The notes under the pieces were generated by a model. It was not told where the DNA came from and ran no database searches. It saw only the letters and a program-made list of their open reading frames with translations. DNA of 35,047 nt from a virus. The stretch spans positions 1-35,047 of the IMG/VR virus record IMGVR_UViG_3300032092_000122. One strand, written 5' to 3'. The translations under genes and the position numbers were made by a program. Positions 8,286 through 15,455 of this stretch are shown piece by piece. Each line of letters opens with the position of its first letter. Position 1 is the first letter of the stretch.

Positions 8286-8726
8286 TTAGAAGGAGCTGCG
8301 CCACCGAACTTGAACGTGCAAACTACCCGCGACTCCTGAGAAATGACCGCTCGCCAAGATCCACAATCCCGATGGGGCCACCAACATATTGTGAGCCGTA
8401 TTGACCGTAAAGCCTGCGGTCACACCTGTCTCAACCCTCATGGGATACGTTCCAGAAGTTGTGAAAGCCACCTCTGACGTCAGATCTTGTTGTCCAGTAA
8501 CAGGGGTCCCATAGTTTGGAACCGCAAACAATGGTACCTTCACCAGCTTTACGTTGATATTCTGGTTGACCGAGTCTTCCAGAAAGATCGCCGCAGAATC
8601 CACCACCAGATTCCGATCCGTAAAGAACAACGGATAGTGCGAATGCTTGGGTTCATGGGCTGTCCAGCTTGTGAACTGGAAATCCCCAGGGTAGTACCGG
8701 GTTTGCAAAGGAATCTGTCCCGGCAC
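8286..8726 (-). CDS. Small structural-type protein, paralogue of its neighbour
   Basis: The 146-residue product starts at a GTG with GGAGGG four bases upstream. It is beta-rich, with no Cys and no membrane segment. It shares with the upstream gene (8738-9232) the opening MPGQI-L-x3-YYP-DF, the middle (L)VVDSxxxF, and the ending RWRS, and so is a divergent tandem duplicate. Position at the distal end of the virion genes suggests a head-decoration, fibre-attachment or similar minor structural role, but no known family is recognised. Confidence 0.7.
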   Translation of the reverse strand: MPGQIPLQTRYYPGDFQFTSWTAHEPKHSHYPLFFTDRNLVVDSAAIFLEDSVNQNINVKLVKVPLFAVPNYGTPVTGQQDLTSEVAFTTSGTYPMRVETGVTAGFTVNTAHNMLVAPSGLWILASGHFSGVAGSLHVQVRWRSSF

Positions 8727-8737
8727 AATCCCTCCAA

Positions 8738-9232
8738 TCAGAGCTGACTACGCCACCGCATACTGATGAACGACCCGGTCGTGTGTGCAACGCTCCACGA
8801 GGAACCAGTAGTGCTTGATGGAACAGTCGCTCGCATCCAAACAGTGGCCCCGGCGGGGATCACGTTCGCAGCGGTCGTACCCGTAGACCGAATCGTAAAG
8901 CTGAACGTCTGCGCCGTGGTCACGGATTCAGCAATGCTAACTACGTCAGTCAGCTGAATCTGGGTCGAAGACGCCGTACCCGTCGGAATTGCCGTGTTCG
9001 TGATCACCCAGAAAGTGAAATCGTGATTATCCGTGTTGTCTCCGTCTCCGTTGCTAAGCTGTTGAGCAGTGAACAACCTCAAAGAGTCGACCACGATCGG
9101 CTTGTCCGCATAGACAACCGGAACATTGATCATGCTTCCACCAGTGGTATTGCAGATCGTTGGGATCAGAACCGTGGTGAGATTGAAGTCCGCAGGGTAG
9201 TACTTGGGGTCGAGAGCGATTTGGCCAGGCAT
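8738..9232 (-). CDS. Small structural-type protein, paralogue of its neighbour
   Basis: The 164-residue product starts at ATG with GAGG seven bases upstream and ends 11 bases before the paralogous gene at 8726. Thr/Ser-rich beta stretches (FTFWVITNTAIPTGT, TFSFTIRSTGTTAANV, GATVWMRATV) resemble jelly-roll or decoration-type folds, though that is inference. It opens MPGQIALDPKYYPADF and ends MRWRSQL, matching the neighbour's termini; the middles have diverged. Function unknown; probably a virion surface component. Confidence 0.7.
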   Translation of the reverse strand: MPGQIALDPKYYPADFNLTTVLIPTICNTTGGSMINVPVVYADKPIVVDSLRLFTAQQLSNGDGDNTDNHDFTFWVITNTAIPTGTASSTQIQLTDVVSIAESVTTAQTFSFTIRSTGTTAANVIPAGATVWMRATVPSSTTGSSWSVAHTTGSFISMRWRSQL

Positions 9233-9240
9233 GGGAAACC

Positions 9241-9774
9241 TCAGTAGGAGTCAACGAGAGACTGCATCATATCAGGAGAATCGGGGGTTCCAGCACCATT
9301 TCCAAACCCCCCTGTTGCCATCTGGTATGCCACACTCTCAAGGAAGTCGCTGCGCTTCGGGCCCCCAATAACGACTGCGCCCTGTGGCAGCACCCGCCCC
9401 ACCATCAGTTGGTTGTACAACTGTGGGTTCGCAGCCGCGAGCCGCATCATGTTGTCGGCCATCGCCTTCTGCAGCCGCTGCGCCTTCATGGCCTGCGCGG
9501 CCTGATACCGCTGCCGCTGCAACTCCACCTTCAACTCATCCGTGATCGGCTTTCCCGTCACCGACGCAGCCGCGCCCTTCCCGATGTCCCCCAACAACGG
9601 TGCCGCAAACAGCGCCGTCGGAGCCCCGAACGCCAGCGCAGCCCCCGGACTGCTGAAGTCAAACCCGACCGCCTTGGCTCCGCCAGTGACAGTGTTTAGG
9701 CTCTTCTGGAGCCCAGCACTCGGGGTCAACAGCCCAGCCAGTCCTTTGAACGCACTACCTGCAAATCGGCTCAT
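9241..9774 (-). CDS. Unknown virion-region protein with hydrophobic N-terminal half
   Basis: Start is set at 9774, where ATGA overlaps the stop of the preceding gene and GAGGTGG precedes; six extra in-frame codons upstream lack support. The 177-residue product has a Gly/Ala-rich hydrophobic stretch (PGAALAFGAPTALFAAPLLG), then a helical Gln/Arg/Ala segment (LQRQRYQAAQAMKAQRLQKA) and a Gly/Pro-rich end. This profile recalls small internal virion or membrane-interacting ejection proteins, but no homologue is recognised. Confidence 0.65.
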   Translation of the reverse strand: MSRFAGSAFKGLAGLLTPSAGLQKSLNTVTGGAKAVGFDFSSPGAALAFGAPTALFAAPLLGDIGKGAAASVTGKPITDELKVELQRQRYQAAQAMKAQRLQKAMADNMMRLAAANPQLYNQLMVGRVLPQGAVVIGGPKRSDFLESVAYQMATGGFGNGAGTPDSPDMMQSLVDSY

Positions 9775-10139
9775 GTGTCCACCTCGATCCACTGGTAGTC
9801 CGGGTTGAGTGCCGCCAGTTTCTCGGCCACTTCCCTCTTCGTCATCGCCGCAAAGCCCACCACGCTCACGCCCTTGTCCTCAAGGTACCGAGTCCAGATC
9901 CAAGTGCGGTCCTTCCGGCGCACCTTCGCAGAGTTCCGGTGTTCCCACAGAAACCGCCGAACGTCCGCCTTCGCCTTCAGCTCCTTGCCCTCGACCACCA
10001 ACGGTTCTTTGGTCACGTTGAGGAGAACCCCCACTGAATCATTATCAGTGGGGGTCAACTTCACCAGTGCGAAACCACGGCGGTTGTGAGAGGCAACCAC
10101 TTCATGCGAAAGGTGTTTGACGTCGTCGATCTGGACCAT
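9771..10139 (-). CDS. Unknown 122-residue protein carrying the repeat hairpin
   Basis: The product has basic and aromatic patches (LWEHRNSAKVRRKDRTWIWT) and a C-terminal helix (AAMTKREVAEKLAAL). No family is recognised. Its start ATG at 10139 overlaps the preceding stop (TGATG) and its stop overlaps the next start (ATGA). The inverted pair of dispersed elements at 10027-10055 encodes L-T-P-T-D-N-D-S-V-G-V, reading as an inserted turn between two strands (FALVK and LLNVT). Confidence 0.65.
   Translation of the reverse strand: MVQIDDVKHLSHEVVASHNRRGFALVKLTPTDNDSVGVLLNVTKEPLVVEGKELKAKADVRRFLWEHRNSAKVRRKDRTWIWTRYLEDKGVSVVGFAAMTKREVAEKLAALNPDYQWIEVDT
10027..10055. repeat. Perfect inverted pair of the dispersed element (hairpin)
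   Basis: ACCCCCACTGA (10027-10037) faces TCAGTGGGGGT (10045-10055) across a seven-base spacer, giving an 11-bp perfect stem inside a coding region. No T-run follows, so it is not an ordinary terminator. Both arms are exact copies of the element found across the window. Confidence 0.9.
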
Positions 10140-12640
10140 CAGTATCTCGCCATCATCTCAGCAATGCTTGGGCGGCTCGGCATAGCCAAAGCAGCCAACG
10201 CCCGTTCGTTACCAGCCAAGAGGCTGTTCAACGTCTGATCGGTAGTATACTGCTGACGCATTTGGTCAAGGCCCTGCTGACGTTGGATCGCAGCAAGATC
10301 AACCATCTGTTGCATCTGACGGAGCTGTTGCTTCTGCTGAGCATCGGACATCAAACCCCCACTGACTCCACCGAGAGCCTGTAGGGCTTGAAGCCGACGT
10401 TCATCAGCTGCACCCACGGTTCCTTGACGAGCCATGTCGAGCAACTGGTACGCGGTGAACGCGCCCAACAGCGGTCCAAGGAACCGCATCGCGCCACCCA
10501 TTGCACCGACGCCCTTGTTCCCGAAGATCTTCTTGGCCCGATCCCGAACCTCTGACGCCGATGGCTTCTTGCCTGTCGCTGCCGCCGGTGCCGGAGTCGT
10601 TGGTGCTGCTGGTGCAGCGACCGCAGCCAATCCCCCTTCGGGTGGTTGAGGGAAGAACCCTCTTGGAAGCTTTGGACCTTCTGCCCTTGTAGGAACATTG
10701 GGGCCCATCACGCGGCCTTCGGGTACTGCCGCAGTAACAGCGGGTGCCCCAGGTGCCTCCGGTGCCGCTGCAGCCGCAGCCGCCGCACCCCGAGTAGCAG
10801 TACGACCCTTCGGCGCGAGATAATCCGTTTCAAGTTTTTTGTACAGCTCGTTACGCGCAGTCTTTTGAGCGTCTGTCAGGTTCTTCTTGGCCTTACCGTA
10901 CTTCGTAGGATTGAGCTTCAAAGCCTCGCCGTACAGCTTATTGATTGCCGCACGGTCTGGATCATCTCGGAGCAACAACTCCTTGTTCAAAGCCCGTCGA
11001 GCAGCGTATTGCTCTTTGGTTGCCTTGACTTCGCCCTTGCCATGGCCCGTACCGTATTTGGAGGGGTCTGCATCAATGAGTTCTTTGTACGTCTTTCCAG
11101 CAGGAGCCGTTGTCGCAGCAGGAGCTGCCGCCGGCGCAGCTGGTGCCGCAGCCTCCTTGTTGTTGAGGCCAAGCGAATCTGCAAGAGCCTTTCGATTAGC
11201 CCTTTGCTCGTCAGTCACCACCATCTTTCCACGACCAAAGCCAGTGCCGTACTTGGCAGGATCCGCATTCACTGCCTTTTGAAACGCAGTGAGTTCCTTT
11301 TCCGTAGGCATGGTTGTTGAAGGAGCGGCCGCAGGAGCTGCACCTGCAGCTTCTTCAAGACTCATCTTCCCAGGCTTGGCAGGAGCCGCTGCAGCAGCAG
11401 GAGTTTCAGTGGGGGTTCCCGTTGGAATACCCAAAGCCTCATCAAGGCTCTTCTTCTTCGTAGGTTTAGGGGCTGCACCTTCTCGGGACATTGAACGCTC
11501 CTCTGCTTTTGCCTTCTTCTCCGCAGCCGTTTGACGCACCTGCCTTCGACGGCCAGCTTCAAGGCTACCTTCGGATCGGAACTTCAGCAGGTCCGCTTTG
11601 ATCTTTCCGGAACCTTTGGCCAACAACTGTCCGTGCCGAGCATCAATCACCCGTGCAACATTCTTGGGGTCCCGAACATCTTGGATCTGTTCCCGAAGGT
11701 TCACAATGACCTTATCCACATCGTCCATGTTGGGAAGCGAAGTAAGGCCCGTTTGCTTGAACGCTTCTTGCGCCAAAGCCAGTTCGCCCAACTGATTCCG
11801 AGACGCGACACTCAAGCCTGCAGTGCGTCCTTTGCCAAACGTATTATCGAGAATACGCTGCTTGACAGCTTCAGGAGTTCGAGACCACTCCTTCTTGAAG
11901 TTCTGATTCCGAAGCCCCTTGATCCGATCTTCAGGTGAAGCAGTTGGGGAAGTATCTCCCTTCAAGCTCAAACCGGATGCAGCCGCGAGTTCCTTGTCCG
12001 CTTCCGTCTTGTTGGCGGTCTTGGTTCGCTCCTTCATTCGGCCCATCGCTGCCTGCTGCTCTTGGCGCGACGGCTTTTCAACTGGTACGCCAGTTTCTTT
12101 CTTCGCGGGGGCCGGAGGGCTGACGTCTCGCGCAGGAGCAACCTCGCGCGTAGGAATGCCTGCCGCCACAGATTTTGAAGTCGGAGTCTTGGTTTCCTTG
12201 CCGGGAGCGTTCTTCTTTGCTTTCTCTTCAGCAGGACGCTCTACCTTTGGCTTCGCTGGTTCTTCAGGCTCCGCAGCTGCTGCCGCTGCCTTCGCTTCTT
12301 CTGCAGTCTTCTTCTTAGCCAACAACTTGTTGAGCTCTTCTTGCTCGGCCTTCTTCCGCGCAGCTGCTGCTTCTACTGCCTTCTTCTCAGCAGCCTCCAT
12401 CTCCTTCTTTTCCGCAGCCGTCAACTCTTTCTTGCCACTCTTTCCAAAGTCCTGTGGCACCACTTCTGCCTTCGGCTTTGGAGCAGGACCCAACACAGGC
12501 ACTCCTGAACCCTTGGGGATGTGGATCACATCCTTGAGCAAAAGGCTTTTCATCTCTTTGATCGCAGCCGCGTCTTTCCCCTGAATAGCGCGCTTGATCA
12601 ACAGATCCAATTCGTATTGATCCAATTCAGGCTTGGCCAT
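10139..12640 (-). CDS. Low-complexity Ala/Lys/Pro-rich virion-region protein with three internal repeats
   Basis: Start at ATG 12640 follows GGAGGTTGACC; a TTG two codons earlier is less likely. The 833-residue product has an N-terminal Lys/Glu/Ala coiled-coil-like part (KKEMEAAEKKAVEAAAARKK), Pro/Ala linkers, three ~45-residue repeats (about residues 445-610) and a C-terminal helical Gln-rich part (DAQQKQQLRQMQQMVDLA). A hydrophobic segment (AMRFLGPLLGAFTAYQLLDM) lies near residue 735. Long disordered, repeat-bearing proteins in this position are typically internal virion proteins, which is inference. Dispersed elements lie at 10356-10365 and 11406-11415. Confidence 0.7.
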   Translation of the reverse strand: MAKPELDQYELDLLIKRAIQGKDAAAIKEMKSLLLKDVIHIPKGSGVPVLGPAPKPKAEVVPQDFGKSGKKELTAAEKKEMEAAEKKAVEAAAARKKAEQEELNKLLAKKKTAEEAKAAAAAAEPEEPAKPKVERPAEEKAKKNAPGKETKTPTSKSVAAGIPTREVAPARDVSPPAPAKKETGVPVEKPSRQEQQAAMGRMKERTKTANKTEADKELAAASGLSLKGDTSPTASPEDRIKGLRNQNFKKEWSRTPEAVKQRILDNTFGKGRTAGLSVASRNQLGELALAQEAFKQTGLTSLPNMDDVDKVIVNLREQIQDVRDPKNVARVIDARHGQLLAKGSGKIKADLLKFRSEGSLEAGRRRQVRQTAAEKKAKAEERSMSREGAAPKPTKKKSLDEALGIPTGTPTETPAAAAAPAKPGKMSLEEAAGAAPAAAPSTTMPTEKELTAFQKAVNADPAKYGTGFGRGKMVVTDEQRANRKALADSLGLNNKEAAAPAAPAAAPAATTAPAGKTYKELIDADPSKYGTGHGKGEVKATKEQYAARRALNKELLLRDDPDRAAINKLYGEALKLNPTKYGKAKKNLTDAQKTARNELYKKLETDYLAPKGRTATRGAAAAAAAAPEAPGAPAVTAAVPEGRVMGPNVPTRAEGPKLPRGFFPQPPEGGLAAVAAPAAPTTPAPAAATGKKPSASEVRDRAKKIFGNKGVGAMGGAMRFLGPLLGAFTAYQLLDMARQGTVGAADERRLQALQALGGVSGGLMSDAQQKQQLRQMQQMVDLAAIQRQQGLDQMRQQYTTDQTLNSLLAGNERALAALAMPSRPSIAEMMARY
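10822..11313 (-). repeat. Three tandem ~45-residue protein repeats
   Basis: The copies share D-P-x-K-Y-G-(T-G-x-G-x-G), then (T)-x-E/A-Q-x-x-x-R-x-x-L: FQKAVNADPAKYGTGFGRGK, YKELIDADPSKYGTGHGKGE and LYGEALKLNPTKYGKAKKN. Short Ala/Pro linkers separate copies one and two; copy three follows directly. The third is the most diverged, losing the G-T-G-x-G. Confidence 0.8.
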
Positions 12641-12642
12641 GG

Positions 12643-14280
12643 TCAACCTCCAAAGAGTCCTGCGAGTTCAGCGAGCCGACGATCCGCATCTTCCAATCCA
12701 CGCAACCGACCTTCAGCCATCACTTGAGGCTGCAGCTGGTCGATGTTCTCTTGGACCGTTTCAAGTCCAAGAGTTGCCTCAGACTGCTGACGCTTCAAGC
12801 CCTCCAACATTTGTGCAAACTCTTCGGGCCGAAGATACTGAAGACTAGGATCGGATTCGATCAGCCTTGCACTCAACGCTTGGATCTCTTGTTGTGAAAG
12901 ACCCATCGCCTGAAGATCTTGCGCGAGCGCGGCCATCTCTGGGCTCTCACCCATGCCGTACGCCAACTGCGCCTTGCGGACAACACCGTTGACATCGAAC
13001 TTACTGAGGTCCGCCAGCTTTCCGCCAGCCGTCTTCATCAAGTTCTCGTCGGTCAGCACACCCTCAATCATGTCTTGAATCCGGCCCACACCCTCAAGGC
13101 TGCTGTCCACCAGATTGAACTGGGCTTGATCACCAGTCGCAGAGTACGTTTGCAAGATCTCTGCACGATTGTTCGACAAGCCTTCAAGGCCATCGAAGAG
13201 TGCGGCAATCTGTTCGTCACCCATGCCGAAGCCTCGCATCTTGCCGATGCCGGCCGCGATCTTCTGCTTCAACGCTTGAGTATCACCGGTGCCACGAATC
13301 CGAGGATCAAGACCCGTCATGATTGTGGCTGCTGAAACAACTTCCGTAGCCGCAGCTGCAGCTGCTTCTCGCTCTGGTCCTTCAAGGCCGAACGCACTCT
13401 CGTTCAACGTGATCGCATTGTGAACAGCCTGCGCTGCCATTGCGCCACCGTTCTTCATGAAGTCTGTCGCTCGCTTCTTCGCCAACTCTGGATCCCCAAC
13501 ACCTGTGAAATACCGTTGGGTCTCATCAAGAAGTGTTCGGATCCCATAGCCCAAAGTGCTTGTGGCAACAGGTTGAGCACCCGTCATCGCAGCTTCAACG
13601 TCGTAAGCTTCGAGAACCCGTTGGGCCTCATTCAAGAAACCGCCCTGCAGAGCATCTTTAGTCAGTGCATATTCAAAGCCGTTGGCGAAAGCGGTGCGAG
13701 CGGTTTCAGCCCGTTGGCCTACACCGTCCGAGTACGCCGTAAGCCGCGTCGTGATTTCATTCAGACGCTCGCCCTTCAAACCTTGGGCGAACTGCATGGC
13801 CATTTGACCCCCACTGATAAGCTCTTGGAGGCGGTAGCCATCACTCTTCAACTGGAGACGGCGACGACGAGCTTCCACAATTCGGGGGTCATCGTTTGCC
13901 ATCGCGGCGATCTCTTGCTCGTTGCGGGCAAGGTCCATGTCGAGCTGCTTCATCTTGACACTGACCATCCGTTCAAGGTTGGCCTGTTCACGATTGAAGT
14001 CCATCGTCTGCCTGAACTGGCCCTGCTGTTGGGCCATCTCTTGCGCGGCCAAACGCTCGCGGCTCTCGTTCAGCTTCTGGTAGTTCGCGGCTTCGGCCTG
14101 AAGACCCTGCTGAAACTGCTGGCCTTGCTGTGCCATCCTCTCGCGCTCAAGGCCCATCTGCTGTTGAGCCAGCCGATAGTCCATCTTGGCTCGCTGGTTC
14201 TGCGAAGCCAACGCAAGATTCTGGGTACCTGCAGCCAACCCACCAAGGAACTGTTCTGTGTTCGACGGAAGTGCGCTCAT
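12643..14280 (-). CDS. Gln-rich coiled-coil virion-region protein
   Basis: The 545-residue product starts at an ATG that overlaps the preceding stop (ATGA). Its first ~180 residues are an almost continuous Gln/Arg/Met/Glu helix (MDYRLAQQQMGLERERMAQQ, QQFQQGLQAEAANYQKL), followed by a more globular Ala-rich half. Such long helical, Gln-rich proteins encoded after the tail genes in short-tailed phages often form the internal core or channel that is ejected at infection. That role is inferred from composition and position. A dispersed element at 13808-13817 encodes I-S-G-G. Confidence 0.65.
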   Translation of the reverse strand: MSALPSNTEQFLGGLAAGTQNLALASQNQRAKMDYRLAQQQMGLERERMAQQGQQFQQGLQAEAANYQKLNESRERLAAQEMAQQQGQFRQTMDFNREQANLERMVSVKMKQLDMDLARNEQEIAAMANDDPRIVEARRRRLQLKSDGYRLQELISGGQMAMQFAQGLKGERLNEITTRLTAYSDGVGQRAETARTAFANGFEYALTKDALQGGFLNEAQRVLEAYDVEAAMTGAQPVATSTLGYGIRTLLDETQRYFTGVGDPELAKKRATDFMKNGGAMAAQAVHNAITLNESAFGLEGPEREAAAAAATEVVSAATIMTGLDPRIRGTGDTQALKQKIAAGIGKMRGFGMGDEQIAALFDGLEGLSNNRAEILQTYSATGDQAQFNLVDSSLEGVGRIQDMIEGVLTDENLMKTAGGKLADLSKFDVNGVVRKAQLAYGMGESPEMAALAQDLQAMGLSQQEIQALSARLIESDPSLQYLRPEEFAQMLEGLKRQQSEATLGLETVQENIDQLQPQVMAEGRLRGLEDADRRLAELAGLFGG

Positions 14281-15455
14281 GCCAGAGCTCCAAAGTTAGG
14301 TACTGCAATCTGCCCAATGCCCGGTGTGGTCGCGCCAGCCATGAAGCCGGTCAACCCCGCGAACAAGCTCACGAACTGCCGAGGGTTCTGTTGGATCATT
14401 TGAGCCACGGCTTGACGGCCTTGCATCTCAAACAACACCGACTGGTTCATCGCGGACGCATACGCTTGCTCGCCCATCACCCGAAGGTTTGATCCGAGCT
14501 CTCGCATCTGTTGGTTCATGCGCTGAGCATCCAACGTTTGCGCTCCGAACGAGGTACCCATCTGTCCCCGAAGTTGTCCACCAGCCAGGGTTTGCTGGGA
14601 CTGGCCCATCCGCAGCCCCGCCAGATTGCTACCCATGCTGGCAACTTGTTGGTTCATGTTGCTGTAGATGCCCGTGACCGCCTGGGTCACTTGGTTGCCA
14701 ACGTCCTGAGTCAACTGTTGCTTAAGCGCCGCTTTCTCCGCAGGGCTCGCATCCAGCATGTCGATCTCAGCCATCTGGCTCTTTGCGCTCTGCCTCATGC
14801 CAAACGCCGCATTGGCCGCATCCTGGGCGCCGGTATCCTGAAACTTCGAGATCGTCTGCTCGTAGCCTGAGACCGCCGCAGCAGCTTGTTGATTTGCTGC
14901 CGCAATGTCCTGATCAACCCGGCCCATCTGCTGGTCCCGGAAGCCCTTGAACTCCTCGTAGCCCTGCTGGCCCTGTTGTTCAAGCCCTCCCGCGATCCTG
15001 CCCATGGCATCACGCTGTTGAACCCCCACTGATTGCATGGTGCCGAGGCCACGCTGCAAAGCATTCTCGGTGAGCCCGATCTGCTGCTGATTGGCCCCGT
15101 ACATCTGGTTCATGGCGCCCTGCTGGTTCCGAATGTCGGTACCCATCGCGTTCGCCAGCGCCTGATCCCAGCTCGCAAACTGCTGCTGGGTTCCACCGCG
15201 CTGCTGGGTTGGACGAACCGGGGAACCGTAGTTCGCCGTGATCCCCATCGTTCCACCCGTGCGAGCCTCAAAGTACCGACCTGGTGCTTGACGCTGAGCC
15301 GGTGAGTTCAGCCCGACGTTCTGCACCCCGCCCATTCCGGTGGGGGCTGACCGACGACCCATCTGCCGATCGCGCTGTGATTGGCCACCAAACGGCTGAC
15401 CGAAGTTCGACAGCGACGAAACTGGATCAAAGCCTTGGGTGTTGAATTGGCTCAT
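14277..15455 (-). CDS. Gln/Met/Gly-rich virion-region protein
   Basis: The 392-residue product starts at an ATG overlapping the previous stop (TAATG) with GAGGGAG just upstream. It opens with a disordered Gly/Gln/Arg region (FGQPFGGQSQRDRQMGRRSA), then has helical Gln/Ala/Met segments (QQMGRVDQDIAAANQQAAAA), ending with a small hydrophobic patch (FVSLFAGLTGFMAGATTPGI). Composition fits an internal virion or assembly protein; no family is recognised. One exact dispersed element (15023-15032) encodes Q-S-V-G-V. Confidence 0.65.
   Translation of the reverse strand: MSQFNTQGFDPVSSLSNFGQPFGGQSQRDRQMGRRSAPTGMGGVQNVGLNSPAQRQAPGRYFEARTGGTMGITANYGSPVRPTQQRGGTQQQFASWDQALANAMGTDIRNQQGAMNQMYGANQQQIGLTENALQRGLGTMQSVGVQQRDAMGRIAGGLEQQGQQGYEEFKGFRDQQMGRVDQDIAAANQQAAAAVSGYEQTISKFQDTGAQDAANAAFGMRQSAKSQMAEIDMLDASPAEKAALKQQLTQDVGNQVTQAVTGIYSNMNQQVASMGSNLAGLRMGQSQQTLAGGQLRGQMGTSFGAQTLDAQRMNQQMRELGSNLRVMGEQAYASAMNQSVLFEMQGRQAVAQMIQQNPRQFVSLFAGLTGFMAGATTPGIGQIAVPNFGALA

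Noticed and set aside
10887-11282. Rightward 131-residue frame with Ala/Gly repeats
   Set aside because: It is the antisense shadow of the three protein repeats in the 833-residue leftward gene and has no ribosome site.
15340-15350. GGTGGGGGCTGA as another element copy
   Set aside because: Lacks the CAGTG/CACTG part of the core; shares only the G-run.
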